Shown here: in pieces, positions 18,507 through 27,515 of the stretch
Layout: each line of letters opens with the position of its first letter
Position numbering within the stretch: the stretch's first letter is position 1
Origin: Flavobacterium gyeonganense
Lineage (GTDB): Bacteria; Bacteroidota; Bacteroidia; Flavobacteriales; Flavobacteriaceae
Assembly (NCBI RefSeq): GCF_029625295.1
Contig: NZ_CP121112.1
Span: 4,340,001 to 4,404,000 of the forward strand
DNA length: 64,000 nucleotides
Direction: 5' to 3'
Program-made: the position numbers and the translations under genes
Notes under the pieces: generated by a model
Seen by the model: only the letters and a program-made list of their open reading frames with translations
Database searches by the model: none
What the model was told of the DNA's origin: nothing

Positions 18507-19184
18507 TTATATTATTTTTAATAAAAAATTGGGATCGGGGCAGTTTTCTATATAAAAATTTAAATCATTTTTGTTGCAGACACCAGGATAATCGCCCCAA
18601 TAATCTTCTATGTTTTTAATAATTTGGAAATGTAAATGCGGAGCGTAATCTCCGTTTACTTCAGAATTCCCAATGTTTGCCAGATGTTCTCCTTTTTTAA
18701 AAAAATCCCCAACACTAATCCTTTGTAAACTTTCTAACGATAAATGTCCGTATAAAGTATAAAATTTTTGATTTTCAATTTCATGTTCCAAAATTATGGT
18801 CGGGCCATAATCACCTAATCCAATGTTGTTTTTAAAACTATGTATACTTCCATCCAGAGCTGCTAAAACGGGTGTTCCTGCCTTTATCCAAAAATCAATA
18901 CCAAGATGGATATTGCGTTCCGAAATCATATCGCTTTTAAAAATGGAACTTCGTTGATACAAATTTCTTTTTTCAATGTAACCGCCGAAGGCTACTTCTG
19001 CATTATTTTTTTTTAAATAATCATTAATGTATTTTTCAAAATCATCTGAATTCCCCGATTTTTTTTCGGTTAAATCCAGGTTATTTAGAGATAAGTCTAA
19101 AGTTACATATTTTGAATAATCAATACTAGAGTCAATAATCTTAGCAGGGGAGATATTTTTTAATACAGAGCAAAGAGAGTTCAT
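18507..19184 (-). CDS. M23 family metallopeptidase-like protein
   Basis: 225 residues. The M23 (LytM) motifs are present: 'HLGIDFW' (His and Asp ligands), 'LYGHLS' and 'HLHFQI' (His-x-His). Members cleave peptidoglycan cross-bridges or act as regulators. I see no signal peptide, which is unusual for the family and suggests either a cytoplasmic form or a start not visible here. It lies 6 bp after the spermidine-synthase-like gene and 6 bp before the lipoprotein, so it is in the middle of an operon. Confidence 0.85.
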   Translation of the reverse strand: MNSLCSVLKNISPAKIIDSSIDYSKYVTLDLSLNNLDLTEKKSGNSDDFEKYINDYLKKNNAEVAFGGYIEKRNLYQRSSIFKSDMISERNIHLGIDFWIKAGTPVLAALDGSIHSFKNNIGLGDYGPTIILEHEIENQKFYTLYGHLSLESLQRISVGDFFKKGEHLANIGNSEVNGDYAPHLHFQIIKNIEDYWGDYPGVCNKNDLNFYIENCPDPNFLLKII

Positions 19185-19190
19185 AATAGA

Positions 19191-19855
19191 CTAAGCAACT
19201 TTTTCAATTATAATTAATTCGTTGTGCTGCTCTACACGAGGCAGCATTTTAGTAGAATATAATTCAGCGTTAATTTCTGAAATATATTTGCGATTTCTAA
19301 TGTTATGTTTTTCATCTAGTATCATAGTATTAAAAAGGACAAATCCCTGTTTTTTTAATAGAGATAAAACCCTTTCGCTAAAAAAACGCTCAAATAAAAA
19401 GTTGGGCATATTAGTATCTTCAAAAACATCAATGATAATGAGATCGTATTGGTTTTTAGTTTTTAATACAAATTCAAAAGCATCATCAATAATGATTTCT
19501 AATTGCTTAATTTGAGAAAGATTAAAGTATTCATTAGCAATCTGAATCATATCTGCATCAATTTCCACTCCTGTTATTTTACCTCTAAATTGAATTTCAT
19601 CAATCAGTGTTTTTATAACACTTCCGCCGGCAACTCCTAAAACCAAGATGTGATTCATTTCCTGAATTGTTTTAAAGCCAATATTCCTTAAGCCATATCT
19701 TAATATTCGCTGTAAACTCCCGTAAGAATAATTGGTGTTTTCCGAATCCAAAACCAATTCACCATTTGCCCATGTTACCTCAATCATTTTACTACGGGAT
19801 GATTTTTTTGAAATATTTTAATTGGTATTAAATAACTAAATACTTTTCGAATCAT
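19191..19855 (-). pseudogene. Spermidine-synthase-like methyltransferase-fold protein, apparent frameshift near start
   Basis: The main frame (198 residues from ATG 19787) has the Rossmann fold of spermidine synthases: 'ILVLGVAGGSVIKTL', the acidic 'GVEIDADMI' and 'DLIIIDVFED'. The N-terminus is short. An ATG at 19855 opens another frame ('MIRKVFSYLIPIKIFQK') that stops just before. Adding one T to the run at 19803-19809 (7 T) joins them and gives about 221 residues. Family members of this short form often are not true aminopropyltransferases; the product is uncertain. First gene of the minus-strand run. Confidence 0.7.
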
Positions 19856-20154
19856 TTTTTGCACTTTTACCAAATTTACCATTAATTTTTTTATTCTGTA
19901 CAGTATATTTAAATTTTGATGAAGAGATAATGGTATAAACTTCCTTTTTCAGAGCTAATGAGCTGGAAAATAGTTGGATTGAAATGCTGAAATAAATTAT
20001 GATTTATATTTAGGGATTTCAGAAATGTAGTAAGTGAGTCATTGGATTTTCTTAAGGCTTAATAAAGATTACACTATTACATTTGTTTTGGATGGAAGAT
20101 TTTTTATTATCAATGCTGCTGAAGAAATGAATTAAGTAAATGCATTTAACTTTT
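19856..20154. other. Gene-free spacer of about 300 bp
   Basis: This spacer lies between the start of the spermidine-synthase-like gene and the end of the XRE regulator, both on the minus strand. It should hold the promoter of the 19855 gene, but I could not identify it with confidence. No ORF or strong hairpin was seen. Confidence 0.4.
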
Positions 20155-20560
20155 TTACTTAGCTGAATACGTTTTAAATGTTCCGTTTTTATAGAAAAGC
20201 ACGATTTTTTCAATTTCTTTATCTTCGAAATTCAAATTCAGGTTTTGGATTGCTAAAGAATTTTCGGTTTCTTTTTTTTCTTCACCATTAAATTCAGATG
20301 ATTGTGTAAATGCTGCAGAAGTTTCATTATTGTTTTCTGGAAAATTTCCTTTTCCCGTCAAAATCCAGTACAAATCTATTTCCGGGAAGACTTCTAAAAT
20401 TTTCATCACAAAATCTAAGCTAGGTTTGTTTCTTCCTGATAGGAGATGAGACATACTTGAACGCTGAATACCAATTTTATCTGCAAAGGCTGATGCGTTT
20501 AAACTGTAATAATCCATTACAGTTTCTAATCTTTTTTACAAATTCATCTATGTTTAGCAC
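20155..20560 (-). pseudogene. XRE-family regulator, apparent frameshift near start
   Basis: The helix-turn-helix 'SAFADKIGIQRSSMSHLLSG' and 'NKPSLDFVMKILEVFPEIDLYW' are typical of the XRE/Cro family. The visible frame starts at an internal ATG (20517) and lacks the first helix. Upstream, 'NIDEFVK' lies in another frame; with the T run at 20532-20537 changed from 6 to 5 (or 8) it reads on as 'KRLETVMDYY', the usual N-terminus, from a GTG at 20560. The C-terminal half is a poorly conserved tail. A cytoplasmic repressor, perhaps acting on the divergent M14 gene. Confidence 0.7.
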
Positions 20561-20587
20561 TGCAAACTGTTTTTTTAAAATTCTGTT

Positions 20588-20625
20588 TTTACAATTGTTA
20601 AAATAAAGATATTTACTTTTGTAAA
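20588..20625 (+). promoter_or_regulatory. Promoter and palindromes between XRE and M14 genes
   Basis: TACTTTTG at 20614-20621 matches TANNTTTG, 20 bp before the M14 ATG. It sits in a small palindrome (TTTAC, 4 nt, GTAAA at 20612-20625). A second palindrome centred on CAATTG lies upstream (20588-20601). The arrangement is consistent with repression by the divergent XRE regulator, which is an inference. Confidence 0.45.
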
Positions 20626-20641
20626 CTAATTAACAAGCACC

Positions 20642-21796
20642 ATGAATTTAGAAGAATTATTTAATCAAAACAAAGAAGCGTCGATCGAAGGTCGTTATTT
20701 GACATTAGAACATATTCAGCCAATATTAGAAAGAATCAATACGAACAATCAGGTTAAGGTTGTTGGGAAATCAGTTTTGGGTAAGCCTATACATACTTAT
20801 CAAATTGGTATAGGAAAAACCAGGATTTATCTTTGGTCGCAAATGCATGGAAATGAAAGTACAACTACTAAAGCATTGTTTGACTTTATTAATGTTTTGA
20901 ATAATGGTTCAGAGTTTGCACAAAATATGCTTTCAGCTTTTACTTTTTGCTGTATACCAATATTAAATCCTGACGGAGCAGAATTGTATACTCGTGCCAA
21001 TGCTAATGAAATTGACCTGAACAGGGATTCTAAAAACCTAACTCAGCCTGAAAGCAGGGCTTTGCGTGAGGTTTTTGAAAATTTTAATCCTCATTTTTGT
21101 TTTAATCTTCATGATCAGCGTACTATTTTTGGAGCTGGTACAACTGGGAAACCGGCTACCGTATCGTTTTTGGCTCCTTCTTATAATGAGGAAAGGGAAA
21201 TAAACGAGAATAGGTTAAAGGCAATTAATTTAATTGCTGTGATTAATGATGAGCTGCAAAAATATATACCTGGACAGGTAGGGCGTTTTGATGATTCATT
21301 CAATATAAATTGTATAGGGGATACTTTTCAGTATTTGGGGGTTCCAACAATTTTATTCGAAGCAGGTCATTTTCAAAATGATTATTCAAGAGAGGTTACC
21401 AGAAAATTTATATTCTTTTCGCTTATTACCAGTTTTAAAGCACTTTTCGAAAACGATATAGTTAATAATAGGATTAATGATTATTTGAATATTTCACAAA
21501 ATAAAGTGGTTTTTTATGATTTTATGTATAAAAATGTCAAAATAAATTATGATGGTATCGAAATTATTACGAATTTTGTCGCACAATACAAAGAAGAATT
21601 GATTGACGGCAAGATTCAGTTTAATGCTTATATAGTTGAAGTAGGGGAGTTAGAAAATTTCTTTGGACATTATGTCTATGATGCAAAAGGCGCTGCATAT
21701 TCAGATGATTTTACCAATTTTCCGAAACCAGATCAAAAAGCAAACTTTTATTTAAATAAAAACGTTAAATTTGTTAACGGACTGATAAAAAGTTAA
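20642..21796 (+). CDS. M14 family zinc carboxypeptidase-like protein
   Basis: 384 residues, no signal peptide, so cytoplasmic. Zinc ligands appear as His69 and Glu72 in 'QMHGNEST' and His157 in 'FNLHDQRT'. 'NPDGAELYTRANANEIDLNRD' region (residues 109-129) carries the substrate-binding Asn-Arg pair, and 'TILFEAGHF' holds the catalytic Glu. Members of this branch remove C-terminal residues or acyl groups. The substrate is unknown. Followed by an Lrp-type regulator 77 bp downstream. Confidence 0.88.
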   Translation: MNLEELFNQNKEASIEGRYLTLEHIQPILERINTNNQVKVVGKSVLGKPIHTYQIGIGKTRIYLWSQMHGNESTTTKALFDFINVLNNGSEFAQNMLSAFTFCCIPILNPDGAELYTRANANEIDLNRDSKNLTQPESRALREVFENFNPHFCFNLHDQRTIFGAGTTGKPATVSFLAPSYNEEREINENRLKAINLIAVINDELQKYIPGQVGRFDDSFNINCIGDTFQYLGVPTILFEAGHFQNDYSREVTRKFIFFSLITSFKALFENDIVNNRINDYLNISQNKVVFYDFMYKNVKINYDGIEIITNFVAQYKEELIDGKIQFNAYIVEVGELENFFGHYVYDAKGAAYSDDFTNFPKPDQKANFYLNKNVKFVNGLIKS

Positions 21797-21873
21797 ATTT
21801 TATGTGAATTTGTTGTTTTTTATATATATTTTTATACTTTGTAATACAAATTAGTAATATTAATTAAAGAATT

Positions 21874-22353
21874 ATGAGTAAATTTCGTTTAGATGAAGTA
21901 GATCACCAGATTTTAGATATGTTAATAGACAACACGAGAGTTCCGTTTACTGACATTGCAAAAAAATTGTTGATTTCGGCAGGAACTGTACATGTCAGAG
22001 TAAAAAAGATGGAAGATGCCGGAATTATAATGGGATCTTCATTAGCCTTAGATTATGATAAACTAGGGTATTCATTTATTGCTTATGTAGGTGTGTTTCT
22101 TAACAATACATCTCAAACAAAATTTGTATTAGAGCGAATTAATCAAATTCCATTTGTGACTGTAGCTTCTGTAACTACAGGAAAATTTAATATTTTCTGT
22201 AAAATCAGAGCTAAGGATACTAAGCATGCTAAAGAAGTTATTTTCATGATTGATGATATCGAAGGAGTTTACAGAACTGAAACAATGATTTCACTAGAAG
22301 AAAGTATTAATGATAAGAAGCGTTTGATGCATACTATTTTTAAAAATATGTAA
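21874..22353 (+). CDS. Lrp/AsnC family regulator
   Basis: 159 residues. N-terminal winged helix-turn-helix ('DEVDHQILDMLIDNTRVPFT', then 'LLISAGTVHVRVKKMEDAGI') and a C-terminal ligand-binding RAM domain ('FIAYVGVFLNN', 'VASVTTGKFNIFCKIRAKD'). These proteins sense amino acids and control their metabolism. It is cytoplasmic, expected to form dimers or octamers. A terminator follows its stop codon. Its location between a peptidase and PEP carboxylase is suggestive but gives no target. Confidence 0.95.
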   Translation: MSKFRLDEVDHQILDMLIDNTRVPFTDIAKKLLISAGTVHVRVKKMEDAGIIMGSSLALDYDKLGYSFIAYVGVFLNNTSQTKFVLERINQIPFVTVASVTTGKFNIFCKIRAKDTKHAKEVIFMIDDIEGVYRTETMISLEESINDKKRLMHTIFKNM

Positions 22354-22386
22354 TATCTTTTCTTGAATGCTATATTAATAAAATAT

Positions 22387-22414
22387 AACCTCAAGTTTTT
22401 CTTGGGGTTTTTTT
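22387..22414 (+). terminator. Rho-independent terminator
   Basis: Stem AACCTCAAG / CTTGGGGTT (one G-T pair) with a 5-T loop and a T run, 34 bp after the Lrp stop codon. Confidence 0.85.
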
Positions 22415-22447
22415 ATGACTAAATAACCAACAACTATAATAAGGATT

Positions 22448-25033
22448 ATGTACACGTTACCAAAAATTGAACGTTTCAATCAGGATGTTCTTTCTAAATA
22501 TCACATTTATAATAGTGTTTTTATAACATTACCCTTCGATTCTATTGATAATACCGGAGTTTTACTTCCTTTGTTTACAGAGACATGCGAAACAGGTTTT
22601 AAAAAACAGGAAACTCCGAAAGAAATTTTTGATTTTTTTTCAAATAAATTTTTGAATAACGCTTCTGAGACAGAAAAGATTGATTTAATGTTTCGTTTTA
22701 TTCAGTATATCGAACGTCAAATCGTATTGTTTGATGCTATTGAAGACGCTGCTTTTCCTGTTGTAAATAATATGGAAGGACGGGGGTCTCTTCGTGATAT
22801 TAAAGAAAAGTCAGACGCAAAGGAAAAAGATGATGAATTAATCGACTTTCTTGAAAATTTCAATGTCAGAACTGTTTTAACAGCGCATCCAACACAATTT
22901 TATCCGGGACCGGTTCTTGGGATTATAAATGATTTGACTGAAGCGATCAGACAAAACGATTTATTAAAAATCAAACAACTGTTGGCGCAGTTAGGAAAGA
23001 CTCCTTTTATCCAAAATGAAAAACCAAATCCGTATGATGAAGCAGTAAGTTTGATTTGGTATTTGGAAAATGTATTCTACGAGACAGCAGGAGAGATAGT
23101 GCATTATTTGCAAAAAAACATTCTTCAGGGAGATGCTATTCAAAATCAATTAATAAAACTTGGTTTCTGGCCAGGAGGAGATCGTGATGGTAATCCATTT
23201 GTGACCACCGATATCACATTGAAAGTTGCTGAGCGTCTGCGCACTTCAATTTTGAAATGTTACTATGTTGAAATGCGTAACTTAAAAAGAAAGTTAACTT
23301 TTTCAGGTGTAGATACTTTGGTTGCAGAACTTGAATATAAACTTTATAGATCGGTTTTTTATTCTAAAGGTGAAATTTATATCACTTTAGAAGAGTTGCT
23401 TACTCAGTTAAATAAAATAAGAGCCATAATTATCGAAAAACATCAGTCTTTATATTTAGATGAATTAGAGGCTTTATTGGTTAAAATTAATTTGTTTGGT
23501 TTTCATTTTGCGACTTTAGATATACGTCAGAACAGTAAAATTCACAATGCTGTTTTTCATGATGTGGTAAATTATTACTTAAATTCAGATTCAAAAATAT
23601 TCCCGGAAAATTATTTCGACTTGTCTGAAAATGAAAAATTAATTGTCTTATCAAAAGTAAAAGGAGATCTAAATCCGGCTGATTTTGAAAACGATATTAC
23701 CAGACTAACTTTAGAATCTGTTCAGGCTATCAAAACGATTCAGGAGAATAATGGTGAATTTGGGGCAAATCGTTACATCATAAGTAATAATGAAAGTGCA
23801 TTGAATGTAATGGAAACTTTTGCTATGATTCGCTTAAACAACTGGGAAAATCCAACTGTTGATATTATTCCGCTTTTTGAATCGGTTGATGATTTACAAA
23901 ATGCACATTCAATAATGGAGCAGTTGTATACAAATCCGGAATATGCGGCGCATTTAAAATCCCGTGGGAATAAGCAGACTATAATGCTTGGTTTCTCAGA
24001 CGGAACAAAGGATGGTGGCTATTTAATGGCAAACTGGAGTATTTATCAGGCAAAAATTGAACTTACACAAATATCCAGAAAATACGGCATTCAGGCTATT
24101 TTCTTTGACGGACGTGGAGGGCCTCCTGCACGTGGAGGTGGTAAAACACATAAATTCTATGCATCGCTAGGACCTAAAATCGAGAACAACGAAATTCAGA
24201 TTACGGTTCAGGGACAAACGATTAGTTCTAATTTTGGAACTTTAGATTCCTGCCGTTACAATATCGAAAATTTATTGAGTGCCGGAGTAACAAATCAGGT
24301 TTTTGGTAAAGATAAAAACGAACTGAGTGCTGATGAAACTGCAATTTTGACTCAGTTGGCTGGTTTAGGATATGAAAAATATTTAAGTTTTAAAAATCAC
24401 CCTAAATTTATTCCATATTTAGAAAAGATGAGTACTTTAAAATACTATTCTAAAACTAATATTGGAAGCCGTCCATCCAAAAGAAGTAAGTCGGAACAAT
24501 TAGATTTTGCTGATTTAAGAGCAATTCCTTTTGTGGGTTCATGGAGTCAACTGAAGCAAAATGTACCTGGTTTCTTTGGAGTAGGTACTGCTTTAAAACA
24601 TTTTGAAGAAACTAACCAGTGGGATAAAGTAAGTGATTTGTATCATAATTCATTATTCTTTAAAACACTTTTAGAGAATAGTATGATGTCATTGGCGAAA
24701 TCATTTTTACCACTGACTGCTTATATGAGAAAAGATCCTGAATTTGGTGAATTCTGGCAGATAATTTATGATGAGTTCAAAGAAACAGAACGTCTTTTGC
24801 TTAAAATAGCGGGGCATAAAACACTTATGGAAAATTATCCAGATGGTAAAGCATCAATTCAAATTAGAGAGCGTATTGTGTTGCCATTGTTGACAATACA
24901 GCAATATGCTTTATTAAGAATTAATGAATTGAATAAAGAAAAGACTGCCAATCAGGATTTGATAAACGTATATGAAAAAATCGTAACACGCTCTCTTTTC
25001 GGAAATACAAATGCAAGTAGAAATTCGGCTTAA
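22448..25033 (+). CDS. ppc: Phosphoenolpyruvate carboxylase
   Basis: 861 residues, close to the usual size. Makes oxaloacetate from PEP and bicarbonate, replenishing the TCA cycle. Motifs: 'VLTAHPTQF' with catalytic His147, 'GGDRDGNPFV', and the PEP-binding glycine/arginine loop 'FDGRGGPPARGGGKTH'. The residue after HPT is Gln where the E. coli enzyme has Glu, probably a lineage trait. The gene starts soon after the Lrp terminator and is followed 12 bp later by the DinB gene, so those two may be cotranscribed. Confidence 0.97.
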   Translation: MYTLPKIERFNQDVLSKYHIYNSVFITLPFDSIDNTGVLLPLFTETCETGFKKQETPKEIFDFFSNKFLNNASETEKIDLMFRFIQYIERQIVLFDAIEDAAFPVVNNMEGRGSLRDIKEKSDAKEKDDELIDFLENFNVRTVLTAHPTQFYPGPVLGIINDLTEAIRQNDLLKIKQLLAQLGKTPFIQNEKPNPYDEAVSLIWYLENVFYETAGEIVHYLQKNILQGDAIQNQLIKLGFWPGGDRDGNPFVTTDITLKVAERLRTSILKCYYVEMRNLKRKLTFSGVDTLVAELEYKLYRSVFYSKGEIYITLEELLTQLNKIRAIIIEKHQSLYLDELEALLVKINLFGFHFATLDIRQNSKIHNAVFHDVVNYYLNSDSKIFPENYFDLSENEKLIVLSKVKGDLNPADFENDITRLTLESVQAIKTIQENNGEFGANRYIISNNESALNVMETFAMIRLNNWENPTVDIIPLFESVDDLQNAHSIMEQLYTNPEYAAHLKSRGNKQTIMLGFSDGTKDGGYLMANWSIYQAKIELTQISRKYGIQAIFFDGRGGPPARGGGKTHKFYASLGPKIENNEIQITVQGQTISSNFGTLDSCRYNIENLLSAGVTNQVFGKDKNELSADETAILTQLAGLGYEKYLSFKNHPKFIPYLEKMSTLKYYSKTNIGSRPSKRSKSEQLDFADLRAIPFVGSWSQLKQNVPGFFGVGTALKHFEETNQWDKVSDLYHNSLFFKTLLENSMMSLAKSFLPLTAYMRKDPEFGEFWQIIYDEFKETERLLLKIAGHKTLMENYPDGKASIQIRERIVLPLLTIQQYALLRINELNKEKTANQDLINVYEKIVTRSLFGNTNASRNSA

Positions 25034-25045
25034 ATTAATTGATGT

Positions 25046-25561
25046 ATGTTAGCTTCAGGTTTATCAACAAATGAATATTCTGTTTTTAATGCAACTTATA
25101 TAAAAGCTGCTAATGATAAAACATTATTAGATGGTTTAAGAGAAGGGTTGCCACAGCTGCTTAACTTTATAGGAGATGTTCCGGCTGATAAATTAGAATA
25201 TCGTTATGCGGAAGGGAAATGGACAATAAAGGATATTGTCCTTCATATGATTGATACAGAGCGTATTTTCGCTTATCGGGCTTTAAGAATCAGTAGAGGA
25301 GATAAAACTCCTTTGCCTGGTTTCGAAGAAAATGATTATGTGCCATTTGCATTTGCTAATTCTCGTACTTTAGGAAGTTTATTAGCTGAGTATAAAAATG
25401 CAAGAAAAGCAACTATTAGTTTTTTTGAAAGTCTGAACGAAGAACAGCTTTTATTTATGGGGACGGCTTCGAATACGCCAATTTCTGTAAGGGCAATTGG
25501 TTTTATTATTACAGGTCATCAGAATCATCATTTAAGAGTGATTTCAGAAAGGTATTTGTAA
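25046..25561 (+). CDS. DinB-family protein
   Basis: 171 residues with the DinB/YfiT four-helix bundle pattern. Likely metal ligands are the His in 'IVLHMIDTERIFAYRALR' and the HxxxH of 'GHQNHHLRVI' near the C-terminus. The family includes metal-dependent thiol transferases and hydrolases; the substrate is unknown. It starts 12 bp after the PEP carboxylase stop. The ATG at 25046 is chosen; another ATG at 25042 is out of frame. Confidence 0.9.
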   Translation: MLASGLSTNEYSVFNATYIKAANDKTLLDGLREGLPQLLNFIGDVPADKLEYRYAEGKWTIKDIVLHMIDTERIFAYRALRISRGDKTPLPGFEENDYVPFAFANSRTLGSLLAEYKNARKATISFFESLNEEQLLFMGTASNTPISVRAIGFIITGHQNHHLRVISERYL

Positions 25562-25562
25562 T

Positions 25563-25703
25563 TTAATCTAAAGCTCGCTTAGTAACATAAGCTCTATAAC
25601 CAATAATTGCCATTTGCCATTTTTTGGCTTTGGCTAAATCTAAACCTTGTTTGGTAAAACTAGGCAGAAGAAGTTTGTTTATTTTGGCTAATATTTTAAA
25701 CAT
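25563..25703 (-). CDS. Small basic protein, 46 aa (often misannotated 'SsrA-binding protein')
   Basis: An ATG at 25703 opens a 46-codon frame: it starts 'MFKILAKINKLLLPSF', has 'LDLAKAKKWQMAIIGYRAYV' in the middle and ends 'TKRALD'. The product is very basic, with one amphipathic or membrane-leaning N-terminal helix. To my knowledge, near-identical small proteins occur in flavobacteria and are often labelled SsrA-binding protein, but it is far too short to be SmpB. Its stop lies 2 bp from the convergent DinB gene. Function unknown. Confidence 0.7.
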   Translation of the reverse strand: MFKILAKINKLLLPSFTKQGLDLAKAKKWQMAIIGYRAYVTKRALD

Positions 25704-25729
25704 AATTATTTAATTTTTTTCAAAGATAT

Positions 25730-25764
25730 AAAAAAGACTTTGCTATTTAACAAAGTCTTTTTTT
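25730..25764. terminator. Bidirectional hairpin terminator
   Basis: AAAAAAGACTTTG (25730-25742) pairs perfectly with the right arm (25751-25763) around an 8-nt loop, with A- and T-rich flanks. On the minus strand it is just after the M56 gene and just before the 46-residue gene. Confidence 0.85.
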
Positions 25765-25784
25765 GTGTTTTTAGTTAAATTGGT

Positions 25785-27508
25785 TTATGATTTTTGACTT
25801 TCTTTCTCCATTTTTTTCATTTCTTTTTCATGAAGTTTCATGTTTTTTTCGAATACCTTCATGTCATTTTCAAATTGCTTCATATTTATTTCGTACTCCT
25901 TCGAATCTTTACCGTATTTTATTTGAATATTTTCGGTAAATTTCTCCATGTCAGCATTGAATTTTTCCATTGCTATTTCATATTTTTCCATTTCTTTTTC
26001 AAAAATGGCTTCACGTTTAGACATGATTTCCTCAACCTGTTTTTCATAAGCAGACATATCAGGTTCAAAAGCTTCCATTTTTCTCTCAAATTCGGACATT
26101 TCCTTTTTAAATTTACTCATAGCTACTTTGTCCTTTGGATTTGTAGGTGGAACAGGAGGTTTTGGCATTTTTGACATATCCGGTGCCGGAGCTTGTGGCA
26201 TTGGTCCCGTTGGAAATGAAGGCGGAGTAGGTGGGACAGGTGGTGTTATGGTTGTTATTGTACTTATTTTGGCACTGCTTTTTTCATTCAGGATAAGATC
26301 ATCACCAACAACTATTGGTTTGTCCATACCGCCATCCGTAATGACATTGATTTTTTTAGATCCTTTTTCTGTTGTAACAACAATTCCACAGCTTTTAATT
26401 GGTTCATTGCCTTCAATCTGAATGGTTTGATCTTCACCTGTTCCTTTTTGAATATCAACTTTAATAGCAGTTAATTCATTTTTGGTATTCCTCTTAACAT
26501 CGGATATCACAACATCTACATCATGATTTTGTTTTAGTTTTTCAGTAAATTCTTTTAATTCCTGATCGGTTGTATTTTTTTTAATTTTATAAATATCAAC
26601 AGAATTTGGCTTTTTAGAAATTTCCTGGTTTTCCTTTTTCTCTTGTGCAATGGTTTTAATTTGAAATAAAAATACAAAAGCTACCAGAGCTGGCAGTATT
26701 GCATAATACTTCCATGAGTTTCTCTTTTTTGATTGATTTTTGTTTAACATGACAATTCGTTTTTTGATTAATGATTGATAAAAATGATTGGTGATGGCAA
26801 CACAGCTTTCGTGTGTTGTTATTTTTAAAAGTGTATATTGATAGGCTTTTTTGTCTGATATTTTTTTAGCAGCTTCGTTATCTGCAATAAATTCTAGGTT
26901 TTGTAAAATGGCTTTTTTGTATAACCAAATGACAGGGTTGAACCAAAACAATACACAAAATACTCGTGAAACTAATACATCAATAGTGTGATTTTGATCG
27001 CTGTGTACTTTTTCATGCTCAATTATATTTTCTAATTCTGCTTCTGTATACATTGATGAGTTGTATACGATGTAATCAAAATAAGAGAACGGAGCAATAT
27101 TTTCAGATATATCAACAAATTTAAAATCAGCCTGCTGTTGTATTTTTTCCCCTTTAAGACCAAATTTAAACTATAGAAATCAGTAGCGAATTTTATTATG
27201 AGTGCTACAAAACCAATACAGTAAACAGAAAGAAATATATAATCCCAATTAATTTCAAATGATTCTTGTGGAATAGTTTGGGGGATAAAACTTTGTGGAT
27301 AATTAACTGTTGAAACAGGAATAGGATCAATCCATACAATTTTTGTATAAACTGCAAAAGGAAGAATTAGTGAAGTAGCTAATCCAGTCATTAAAAACCA
27401 TCTGTTGCTGTTAAAAAAAGTTTCTTTGCGTAATAAAAAATAATATGAACAATAAAACAATACGACTAAACCGGATGATTTTGCGATATAAATGAAAAAT
27501 GCTTCCAT
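25785..27508 (-). pseudogene. M56 (BlaR1/MecR1-like) membrane peptidase, apparent frameshift; heptad-repeat tail
   Basis: The start is ATG 27508, 7 bp after the blaI-like stop. The first frame carries membrane helices and 'DFYSLNLVLKG', then leaves phase at a C4T6 tract (27143-27152). One more base restores 'KIQQQADF' and leads into 'IIEHEKVH', the HExxH zinc site, giving 574 residues. After another membrane helix there is a periplasmic region with a Pro-rich linker and then about 100 residues of heptads with Phe/Tyr and Met at fixed positions. It is likely the sensor/protease partner of BlaI. The tail is unusual. Confidence 0.8.
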
Positions 27509-27515
27509 AAAATAA

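Noticed and set aside
19856..20154. Remnant gene between the spermidine-synthase-like and XRE genes
   Set aside because: Stops are frequent in all six frames, and no recognisable protein fragment was found even allowing one-base shifts.
25563..25703. SmpB (SsrA-binding protein)
   Set aside because: At 46 residues it is about a third of SmpB and lacks its OB-fold motifs, so the common label is not supported.
26128..26421. Plus-strand frame opposite the M56 gene with Gly-rich product
   Set aside because: It is antisense to the proline-rich linker of the M56 protein; the glycine richness is the mirror of proline codons.
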